A DNA stretch of 64,000 bases from assembly GCA_024663395.1 (NCBI GenBank), contig JANFAH010000026.1, forward strand, positions 682,001-746,000, given 5' to 3'. A program made the position numbers and the translations under genes. Within the stretch, counting starts at the first letter, position 1; each line of letters begins with the position of its first letter. The notes below the pieces were generated by a model, which was given only the letters and a program-made list of their open reading frames with translations, searched no databases and had not been told where the DNA came from. Shown here piece by piece: positions 42,434 through 51,283 of the stretch. Source of the stretch: Pisolithus tinctorius (Eukaryota; Basidiomycota; Agaricomycetes; Boletales; Pisolithaceae).

Positions 42434-42941
42434 TGTCATAGTCATGCCTCAACCCCGGCTGGACTTGGCCTCGCACTCACTCAGTCTGGCCTCGGCCTCG
42501 CCTGTCCCGTATCTCCAGTTGGTCTAGCGCGGTAGACACTGCTTTGCAGTGTCTGTCATTTCGGTTGAATCCTGCCCAGTCGTGTCCCCAGTCCACTCTG
42601 TCCCGGCCTCCATCATCTTAGTCACATCTTACTAATACTCATCTTACCAATCACCTTAGCAATCTTTGTGAGACCGGCATTACCGGTCTCTGTACTATAG
42701 TTGTTTCTAGTATATAAGCTCGTAGATACTCAGCCTGTAGACCTCAGTCTGAAATCAACTAAGTCACCCCTGATAACCCCGTCTCGGCCTCAGCCTCGGA
42801 CTGGGACCCACGCAAGGGAATAGCGCTGTACTCTCAGTCGCTAAGTCCAACCAGTCCAATCTTCTGTACTCTCGTCTCCCCTCTTGATCCCGACCCTTCG
42901 GTCTCCGGTCCAGACTCAACCTGGACATCCCATACTTGACA
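42434..42941 (+). repeat. Gypsy-A2 3' LTR (508 bp)
   Basis: Same ends as the 5' LTR. About 27 bases shorter, mainly from a deletion just after GATCCCGACCCTTC in the U5 end. Confidence 0.88.
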
Positions 42942-43056
42942 GCCTGGTGAATCTTCAGCAGTCACTGGGAATACCCAGGTGGTCAACACCTATTAGGTGG
43001 ATACATCTATAAGAATATATGAACCTAATAGGTCCCCTGGGGGGGGTGACTGAAGT
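42942..43056. repeat. KDZ element right TIR, outer part
   Basis: GCCTGGTGAATCTTCAGC.. to CCCTGGGGGGGGTGACTGAAGT. Matches 16740-16855 inverted, including the terminal ACCTAATAGGT/ACCTATTAGGT hairpin. Confidence 0.85.
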
Positions 43057-43244
43057 GGAAGAGCACAGTTTAAACTCTATGTTGGCATTTGATGGCCTGA
43101 TAATGGACTTAGGGTTTATTGTAGCCAATCAAGAAACACACAATGTCCTCAAGAAATGGATATTCCTGGATAACCACAGCTGAACCCTGAAGGAATGATC
43201 CAGTTCCACACACCATTTCACAATCAAACCTTATTTTGACAACC

Positions 43245-43520
43245 TGTGGGAGTCACAGGGACAGCGATCATAGGCTATGTATGAGCCTTTAATCCTATTG
43301 GTCAATCACTAACAGCCTTCTTGCATGTGAATGTCTAAACCTAACTTAGTTAGAGTGGTGACATCACCTATGACACAATCATAGATAAGCAATGAGCCTG
43401 CCCTAAAGTCATTGGGCATATATAAGGCTCGGATAGTCCACTGATGAGCTGCAGTGTAGCAAAATTCCTCAGTGCTCAAGACAAGCATGAAAATTTGGGC
43501 TTTCCAACTCTGCAGTAACA
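43245..43520 (+). mobile_element. Putative solo LTR (276 bp)
   Basis: Begins TGTGGGAGTCACAGG and ends TGCAGTAACA, with a TATATAAGG box near 43418. No TSD found; the LTR call rests on ends and TATA. The flank 43065-43244 holds no recognised gene. Confidence 0.45.
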
Positions 43521-43784
43521 TTTTTTGTTTTATTCTACTCCATCAGTTCAGGTAGTATTTGTTGTAAGATGCTATCCAATGTTTGCATGACAAGTTTTGC
43601 CTCCTCCATGGAAGTACACTTGGTACTTCCATGGTGACTCAGTCACCCTCCTCAACAAGTCACCAGCAGTGTGAGACCTCCTCAAAGGCACAGGTGATGC
43701 TTTCTATGCAGTTGTTGTTGGAAACCCCCCTGGTGTTCATCACACTGAGTAAGTGTCTCATACTACAAATTCTCCCTGACAGGC
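43521..43784. other. Unassigned stretch
   Basis: Short open frames only; contains a 14-base local inverted repeat (TGGAAGTACACTTGGTACTTCCA) near 43608. No gene recognised. Confidence 0.4.
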
Positions 43785-45488
43785 CATCATCCCTCACACA
43801 AGAATGAGTCATCAATGCCAAGGAGAAAGGAAGGAAGCAAGTTAAGCACCAATAAAGGTTCTTAAGTGCCCATGTGTGGCATTCCCATTTTTGATGTATC
43901 TCCACCATTTCTGCAGACACTGACACTGTTCCCACACTCACTTGTAGTGCTCAGCCATGTGATCCTGCCTTCTATAATTGGAAAGGATCTGCACACTCCA
44001 CACAATTTGACAGCACTCCCTCCAAAAGACACTCATTTTGCTAATTCTTCTGATATGGCCACCTCCACATCAATCATTTTGCTTGTCCCCTTTGCTAGGG
44101 ACCATGGCTATGTATATCTACCAAGAGTTCCTACCAGCTTGCATCCTGAAGTGTCCTGGTACATCCCATCCTCATCTGCCCCCTCTCAGCCCATCCAGCA
44201 TGGACAGTGCATCCTTTGTCAGTATGACCTCTAGGAGGATGTTCTTTGGTCACCTCAGGTCTGTCATTCACTTGGAAAGGTCTTATGTGGTCATTTCAGT
44301 GTCTCCAGTCCAAGAAGCATATGGATCCTTCCTCCCTGCTCCCTGCAATGTCTTCATACCAGTCTCATCCATCATTCTGCCAAAATTGTGACAGCTACAG
44401 TATAATCTACTGTTCTCCACTCTCCCTGATCACATCCATGACAAGTATGATGCACATCTTGCCTCCTTATTGCAAGACACAGCAGAAGACACTCCCCCTT
44501 CATCCTCTCTTCCAACAGAGCCTCATACATGAAGTTTTATTTGCTTCACTGAAAGGACAGTTAGGGGGGGAAAGTTGTGATCCCCTATGTTCCTGTCACC
44601 CCATGGATCCCCAAAGCTTGACCCCTGTTGACATCTGACTCACCCTGGCTCCTTTTGGATGTACTATATCAGCATCAGATCAGCAATGCCTCTCTGTCAT
44701 CCCACCTTGGCCTAGAAGCAATCTCTTCAAGATGTGACATGCACAGCCTCCCCCTAATGCAATTCCAGTGTGCTGTCCCAGTTCCTGACATTACTTGACT
44801 CATACTTTGACATTCTGACTGTCTTTGACTCACCTATTGCCAATACTTACCAATCTTTTGACCTTGCTTACTGATTCTTCACTTTTTGGCTTACTTATCC
44901 TTACCAATGCTCACCAATGCTTTCTAAGATGATTACCCATTGCTTACATTCCTTACTCATCAGTTACCAATCACTTACCAAGCATTTGCACCTTGTTTTC
45001 CATAGGCAATGCTCTTTTACTGTATATAAATCACTGTACTTAGATAGCTGAATAAGAAGACATTAGAGAGCCCCTCTTGCTCACATTTTATCATCTCTCA
45101 GTGAAATCATTCATCAACTTTGATAGTTGAGACTTTATTAAGGGTCTAGCTATCATCTACTTTGCTTATCATTGCCTGTCACCAATATACTTCCCTCCAA
45201 GTCCTCCCTGAGCTCAGTGCAGCTCAGAACATTGAATTAAGTCATCATCTATCCTTCTTTAGGCTGACAGCAGTCTACCCCATCACTTCCTCTTACATTC
45301 CTGCTCCTTCTTTGTCAGGAGCACCCCCAACCCTCACCACTCATCTTTGAGTGTTGTAGTTCACAAAAACCCACCCAGACAAAAGGTTCTACCATCTAGG
45401 TACTGCATAGCCTTACCACCACTTGCTTTCATTGTCTTTTGTGTTGGTTTTGGTTGGTTTCCACCACTGAACCACACTTTGACTCACA
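43785..45488 (+). mobile_element. LTR-D, copy 4, 5'-truncated and diverged
   Basis: Aligns with copy 1 from AAGAATGAGTCATCA to CCACACTTTGACTCACA. Carries decayed forms of the internal ORF (44058-44391) with a frameshift near 44230 and the TGA after ..SSIILPKL. A TATATAA box lies near 45020. Confidence 0.65.
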
Positions 45489-45765
45489 GCACACACTGCT
45501 GGGAAGAGGAGGTTAGGCTACTATTTGAAGAAAAGCAACATACATTACAGTTTCTTGAGTGGCATACAAATTGGTGGATGGGCCATGCTAGTGCCATTGC
45601 AACAGGTGACAAAGCTTTCTCTCTGATGGGTGTCATGCATATGCTGAGTGTCAGGCAGAACTTTGGCATCAGCTCATAAGGTCATTTGCTGATATGTGGA
45701 AGGACACACAGCATTTCTTGGATGTTGCCAGTGCCTATAGTGTATCTCCCTCTCCTATGCTCTGA
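45489..45765 (+). pseudogene. Second KDZ transposase fragment (C-terminal)
   Basis: Reading EEEVRLLFEEKQHTLQFLEW, HTNWWMGHASAIATGDKAF and, one frame over, SFADMWKDTQHFLDVASAYS. From memory this order matches the C-terminus of CxC2-type KDZ transposases (an LEW..WW block followed by a W-rich segment). One frameshift near 45665. It is not part of the giant element's own transposase. Confidence 0.5.
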
Positions 45766-45829
45766 AACATCTTAGTTTCTATCTTACTGCTTTGTAACCA
45801 TGAATTGACTGTGACTGTGAGTATCTGTG

Positions 45830-46100
45830 TATCATGTGCAGTGCCACAGCACCATAGGGTAGTGTTGCTGTTGCATTATTATACTAATCTTATTGTAATG
45901 TCTATACTGCAATGTCTATACTACACATGTTGCAACACCCATTGCAACATCTATTGTGTATTGCATGCAGTGCCATAGTGCCATAGGTGTTAGATTTGGC
46001 AAGTCCAAGTCATGAGAGTCACTTTCCATTTTAAGGCTTTATTTCATATAGTACTACTTTTGTTGCAATGCATTGCAGCACCCATTGCAACATCTATACT
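45830..46100. repeat. Short internal repeats
   Basis: GCAGTGCCA(C/T)AG..CCATAGG occurs near 45839 and 45967. ACCCATTGCAACATCTAT occurs near 45937 and 46080. Looks like a tandem duplication of about 130 bp. Confidence 0.5.
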
Positions 46101-47050
46101 ACTTTTATTGCAATAATATTGCGATAATTCATGGTTGATGTGCCATTGTAAGTGGTGCAACAGAGCCCAACAGTAGTTACCATGTCAGTTGCAACAAACT
46201 GGCATGAACTTGTGTGAAGCTCTAATAATTAACTACCTATAGGAAGGAATATACTGTAGGTAGGTAAGTAAGTGTTCCAATATAATGAATGGAAGGAGCC
46301 TCACCTCAGACTTCAAGTTGGTTGAAGCTGAGGTGCAGTAAGAAAAATAAACTGCTAAGTGTCCGCTTTTGGATTACATAATGCTGTGCTCAGTGAACCA
46401 CAACTAAGGTAAAAGTGATAAACTCCAACAACAAGTGGTGGAGAGATCTGGGCCAATGGCTTGGAGATTGAAATGTTGGTATCCCTCCTGATGGTAGGAT
46501 GTCTCTTGCTCCCTATCTTGCCTCTGCTGATACTTGATGTGAGCACATCTGGTGAGTACTGATTGAACTTTTTAATGTTCTTGGATCAAACATCATGGAA
46601 CTGGTGGCACCCACAGGCAAAGTAGATGAGGGAGCCAAGAATACTGACTGAATGATTGGGGAGACCACTGCACTTATCAAGTACTTGCTTGTACATTGCT
46701 CAGAATGTGGGGAACTTCCACCAAGTGACATATGTCAATGCTGCAGAGCACATTCACCCCCTCAATTGGACTGGTAAGATCAAGGATTACAAAAATGTGT
46801 TGATCAAATGGAGATCAGTATGTCCTTCCCTACCCTAAGTCTGCTATATTGATGTTCAGCAGATGTAGATCAAACAAATATACAATGCAATAATGACTTA
46901 TCACAGAGGATCAGGAGAACATTGGGACAATGAAAACAGTGCAAAAATCTCTGGAGTGGCTGACACAGAAAAATGGGGCAAGTTTGTTGCCATCAAGGTA
47001 TGTATTTGGTACAAATAGATACTAATATTTTACTGAGACATTCAGAGAAA
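46101..47050. other. Unassigned region with splice-like sites
   Basis: Plus-strand pieces such as YIAQNVGNFHQVTYVNAAEH (46690-46750) and GEHWDNENSAKISGVADTEK, followed by AAG-GTATGT at 46995, suggest an eroded multi-exon gene. I do not recognise it. Confidence 0.35.
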
Positions 47051-48628
47051 TACAGTGGCTCAAAAAACTGACTGCATGTTTGTATGTTTTACATTAGTTA
47101 TGACTCAATGCAATAACCCCTAACCCTAGCCCTAAACCATGAGTGTATGAAATAGGGTACTTACTCTTGGCTTTCTATTGGTCCATAAATCAAGTGATTT
47201 GGATAGGAATTGATAGCATAGCAGCCATTTGAAAATGACATGTCATGTGGTCAGTTTTTTGACTTTAAGTTTTGATTACATAGTTTTGAGTTTAACAAAG
47301 TTTAAAATGCTGTGAGGTGCTTACTAATGCTTACATGGTATATCACATGGTCTATTTGATGATTTGTCATCATACAAACAATGCCAAACAATGAATTGGG
47401 ACCATCAAGGCTCCCTCTTCTACCCCAACTCATGAAACCATCCTCCTGGTCCATCTGGGCCATTTTCTTAGAGTAATCCCCATAAATATTGGTGCCCACT
47501 ACAGTATGTCATCAGGGTATATGTCCAACACAATCAAACCCTCAAAAAATCTGTTTTCAGTCATCCCTGTGCTGTTTCCCCCACTCATACCTGATATGTT
47601 CTGCAACTAATCAGTACTGAGAATGCTGAAAAAGCCATGATGGTCAATCTGGCACTCTAAAACATGACCAACAATCCAATCACCTCTTATCTGGTGGGTT
47701 TCCACCTCAAGGGTGCTGGGTTGAAGGCTAGGGTGAGCTGAAAACCTTCATTACAGTCCAGGTGCCCTGGGGGGGATAGTCCACTGAACTGCTAGGAAGG
47801 AGATTCCATCAATCCATCTAGGCCTGGGTATTACCTATGGTCTTATATGACCAAATCACCAATTCCCAGTCATCCAAAGTCAGCTGAGAGCACAGTCTAG
47901 CCATGCTTCCCATGCCACCTGAAGTGCACAGGAATGTTTTGTCTCACCCCAGCATTGAAACTAATTGTACTGTGGTGAAAATGTACTGGTTAAAAGGTGT
48001 TTTGTTTGTTCATCATTTTCTGATGTGCCAGATTGACCTCCATGGCATTTCCAGCATTCTCAGTACTGATTAGTTGCAGAACATATCAGGTATGGGTGGG
48101 GGAAACAGCACAGGGATGACTGAAAACAGATTTTTTAAGGGTTTGATTGTGTTGGACATATACCCTGATGACATTACTGTAGTGGGCACCAATATTTATG
48201 GGGATTACTCTAAGAAAATGGCCCAGATGGACCAGGAATGGTTTCATGAGTTGGGGTAGAAGAGGGAGCCTTGATGGTCCCAATTCATTGTTTGGCATTG
48301 TTTGTATGATGACAAATCATCAAATAGACCATGTGATATACCATGTAAGCATTAGTAAGCACCTCACAGCATTTTAAACTTTGTTAAACTCAAAACTATG
48401 TAATCAAAACTTAAAGTCAAAAAACTGACTGCATGACATGTCATTTTCAAATGGCTGCTATGCTATCAATTCCTATCCAAATCACTTGATTTATGGACCA
48501 ATAGAAAGCCAAGAGTAAGTACCCTATTTCATACACTCATGGTTTAGGGCTAGGGTTAGGGGTTATTGCATTGAGTCATAACTAATGTAAAACATACAAA
48601 CATGCGGTCAGTTTTTTGAGCCACTGTA
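47051..48628. mobile_element. Fold-back Tc1/mariner-like element
   Basis: TA at both ends, tips TACAGTGGCTCAAAAAACTG and complement. The two ~600-bp arms (47051 to about 47670 and about 48017-48628) are inverted copies around a ~350-bp centre (~47671-48016). No transposase seen. Each arm holds a telomere-like CCCTAACCCTAGCCCTAAACC stretch (47118 and its complement near 48541). The arms differ by small indels such as a gained CTGCATG repeat near 48425. Confidence 0.8.
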
Positions 48629-48858
48629 CAATCATGAAGCCCTTCCATAACAAAGTGTTGCAATGCACTTTTCAGAAAGAATAGGGTGTATTGCAGCATG
48701 TATTGCTTTGTTTGGACTGAACCCTAGTGCTCTGGAAAGCTTAGAGTCACCCCTTTCCAATGGTATAGGTATCATGATTATCCATGCAGAATAGCCCAAG
48801 CTACATTGGCAGCAAGTCACACCTCACAAACATTGCAACCCTTTTGTCCCTCACTGTA
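48627..48858 (-). mobile_element. MITE copy, Tc1/mariner-like
   Basis: Homologous in inverted orientation to the MITE at 59898-60070 (shared GCTCTGGAAAGCTTAGAG and CCAATGGTATAGGTATCATG). Right end ATTGCAACCCTTTTGTCCCT then CACTGTA. Left end degenerate; its TA is shared with the fold-back element. Confidence 0.65.
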
Positions 48859-48859
48859 A

Positions 48860-49160
48860 CCATGGGTTTATATACTAGAGACAGACTATGGTATGGAGAT
48901 TGGTAATGCTGGTCTCACAAGGATTGCTGAGATGATTGGTAAGAATGGTATTAGTAAGGTATGACTAAGATGACTGGAGACCAGGACAGAGGTGAGGGCA
49001 GACCAGGGATGAGGCCAGGTAGGGCTCAACCAAAGTGACATGCACTGCAAAGCAGTGCTAACCATGCTAGCCCTACTGGGGGTAAGGGATTGGTGAGGCT
49101 GAGGACAGACTGGATGAGTGCAAGGCCAAGTCTGGCTGGGGTTGAGGCATGGCTATGACA
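48860..49160 (-). mobile_element. LTR-A fragment
   Basis: Reverse LTR-A ending ..GGTTGAGGCATGGCTATGACA at 49160, with the CACTGCAAAGCAGTG hairpin. Truncated on the left by the MITE. Confidence 0.75.
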
Positions 49161-49500
49161 ATCTACCTCTATTCATTATCTGAAGAATCACCTGTGCTTG
49201 GTCAGCACACCTGCTTAGTCATCATTTCACTCCTGCATAACCTGTCAATGAGTTGCACCAGGAGCACATTCCATTGAAGTTCATCACTCTAGTCAGCATC
49301 CCCCATCTAGTCATCATCCATTTGCCTACTCCTGCATAACTCATCAACAACTTGCACTAGGAGCACCTTCCATTGAAATTTCCCCTCTTTAGATTTTTTC
49401 TGCCCTCCAGGTTCTGTGGAGGTAAACCACCACTCACTCTTATTTGTCTTTGATGTTGGTGTTGGTTGGTTTCTGCCACCTTTCCACACTTTGACTCACA
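49161..49500 (+). mobile_element. LTR-D, 3' fragment
   Basis: Matches the last ~340 bases of LTR-D, with both CTCCTGCATAAC hairpins, ending CCACACTTTGACTCACA at 49500. Confidence 0.7.
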
Positions 49501-49874
49501 GAAGGAAGGTAGCAAGCAAGGCAGGAAGGTAGCATGGGAATGGCAATGGATGTGAGTGGTGTGGGGACATAATGATAGTCATGGAACAGTCAATGATAGG
49601 GGCTTACACATCCAGGGAGTGCAGATTCCTTACACTTGTGGGGGACTTAGATGCTGACCATCCCCAGTCAGCCATGTGGCATGGAGGATGTAAATGATGA
49701 TGCCACATGGTGATGGAGAAGGTGTGGTGCTGAGGATTTGAGAACTCCAGTGAATTGTGCATAGAAGTGAAGGAAGTGTGGTGCCAAGGAACATGAGAAG
49801 ACTGTTGAATGCCACATAAAAGCATCTGGACCGATCACATAAGTGTGTCATGGCCACCAAGTATATAATCATTA

Positions 49875-51220
49875 GTGCACAGCTCAAACCTTTGCATTGA
49901 TTTGATTCTTTCCTCCCCTCTATCAACCATCTCCATCACTCTCATCATTGCAATTGAAATGTCTGCAAACTGCCTCCCCCATCTCTTGCAACTTGTACAC
50001 ACACTGACCCCAGACCCCATGGAAGCTGAGAAGGCTTCCTTGAGAGAGCAGCTTGTGGCTGAGGTGAAATGTGTGCCCAACAATTGGGAGGATATGCAGG
50101 AGGAAAAGACAACATGGATAAGGTGCTGGGAGCAGAAGATGGTAAGTGGTTTGCTCAGTGATGTGTTTGCATGGCATTGACAAGTCCACCACAGGTGGCA
50201 TTGATGCCCTTGGTTGAGTGAGGGCAGGCACTCACAGCCTCCATACAGGTCAATACAGCAGATGCTCCAGCACTGGCAGAGGCAGATGACCTTTATGAAC
50301 AGTGGACTGCAGAGGAAGCCAAAACACATGCAATCAGATGGGGGAGGAGACTACAGTGGAGCTTGGTGATGACAGTGCAGCAGTGAAGATGTCCCATGTG
50401 GAGGTCCCACATGTTGGAGTAGTAATCTACACTAATCCTACAAGTGCCATTGAGTACCCAAGGCCAGGTAGCTCGGTGGTTAGAGCACCTGGGTATATGC
50501 CATGGGGTCCTGGGTTCAAATCTCAGCTTGGTCATATTTTCCTCTAGTTGTTCACTGCTTGGCAAGTGGTAGGGTAGTTGGCCCTGAGGTCACATGATCT
50601 CAAATTCAACACCACAGCCAGCACACAAGGTAAGTCACTGTGGGTGCATTGGGTGGTCTTATTGACACTGCAGCCACATAGCAATCTCAACAGACCATCG
50701 CTGAGAGAAATGATGACAACAAACCCAAGGTATCCATCCCCCCTGGGTTGATACTGCATGAAGTGCCCTGTGTGTGGTGCACTGTCAAGGGGGTCCCATG
50801 TGTTGGTCCAATTGGCAAGACATGTGATGGATGCATGAGGTTGAAACAGGGCTGCAAGAAGTCCAGCAAGGTGGTGGGCAAAAAGGCACAGGCTGGTGCA
50901 TCAGTAGGTGAGCAGTGACCTTGTTCTGATGTGTCTAAAGTTAACAAACTGCAGCACAATTGATGAAGGCATCAAAAGCTGGTCCATCCAAGTGGGCCCA
51001 TGATGACAACAACAACAGTGTGGAGGTGGTCAAGACCCATGGGCATGGCAAGGGCAAGGTGCCTGTCCATGGTGGGGTGGATGAGAAGACTGCCATGAGT
51101 CTTTCACAGGCACTTGGGATGGTAAGGGCCAAGGCCATGGCTGCACATGCAGCCAATCTTTGTCTGTGGGTCCATGTAAAGCAGCTGGCAGAGGCCTTGG
51201 CAAAGCTGGGGGTAGAATAG
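49875..51220 (+). pseudogene. Zn-cluster protein gene with introns
   Basis: Pieces of one plus-strand gene. 49875-50139: helical EAEKASLREQLVAEVK and QEEKTTWIRCWEQKM, then a GTAAGT donor. About 50250-50390: VNTADAPALAEADDLYEQW. About 50690-50909: KPKVSIPPGLILHEVPCVWC then CTVKGVPC..CDGCMRLKQGC, a six-Cys cluster CX2CX5C-CX2CX5C, then a donor. 50960-51220: SKAGPSKWAHDDNNN and a helical C-terminus ending AEALAKLGVE. The order (helical, cluster, basic, helical) recalls the antisense gene of Gypsy-A. A tRNA-like unit sits in the intron before the cluster exon. Start and exact exons are uncertain. Confidence 0.5.
50462..50534 (+). tRNA. tRNA-like cloverleaf, anticodon AUA (pseudo-tRNA or SINE head)
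   Basis: 73 nt fold completely: acceptor GGCCAGG/CTTGGTC (two G-U pairs), D stem GCTC/GAGC, anticodon stem CCTGG/CCATG (one mismatch), loop GTATATG, T arm CTGGG-TTCAAAT-CTCAG, discriminator A. A-box and B-box words are present and TTTT follows at 50537. AUA would be a Tyr-box anticodon with A34, which is not a normal tRNA, so a SINE head or decayed gene is more likely. Confidence 0.6.
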
Positions 51221-51283
51221 ATAATCACACCACATGTATATCCATTTCTGTGTTGTGTCCCACATCTTCTTCACCCTGCGCAT

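Larger units (their letters stand above)
35403..42941 (+). mobile_element. Gypsy-A2, complete chromovirus with GCCTG TSD
   Basis: 7,539 bp with TSD GCCTG at 35398-35402 and 42942-42946, inserted in the right TIR of the KDZ element. Same layout as Gypsy-A1. One stop in gag, two in pol and one in the antisense gene. The left TIR at 16851-16876 shows the uninterrupted site. Confidence 0.94.
16740..43056. mobile_element. Giant KDZ-type transposon with minisatellite TIRs
   Basis: Two inverted arms bound this unit: 16740 to about 18785, and about 33660-43056 (the latter interrupted by Gypsy-A2). Tips read CACTTCAGTCACCCCCCCCA on the left and its complement on the right. TGGAAGAGC occurs directly outside or overlapping both tips (16731-16739 and 43056-43064), giving a likely 8-bp TSD GGAAGAGC. 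Unique sequence inside the arms, such as 17376-17780 against 34215-34575, is by eye about 95% identical. Cargo: gene 1 (minus), gene 2 (plus) and a KDZ transposase gene (plus). Native length without Gypsy-A2 is about 18.8 kb, or 16.8 kb also without the LTR-D copy. The transposase lacks its central region, so the copy is non-autonomous. Confidence 0.8.

Noticed and set aside
47118..47140. Telomere end
   Set aside because: Only about three degenerate repeats, present in both arms of an internal fold-back element.
50462..50534. Functional tRNA-Tyr gene
   Set aside because: Anticodon AUA and a mismatch in the anticodon stem make a working tRNA unlikely.
50293..50565. Minus-strand ORF with RFEPRTPWHIPRCSNHRATW
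   Set aside because: Translation of the complement of the tRNA-like sequence, a common artefact.
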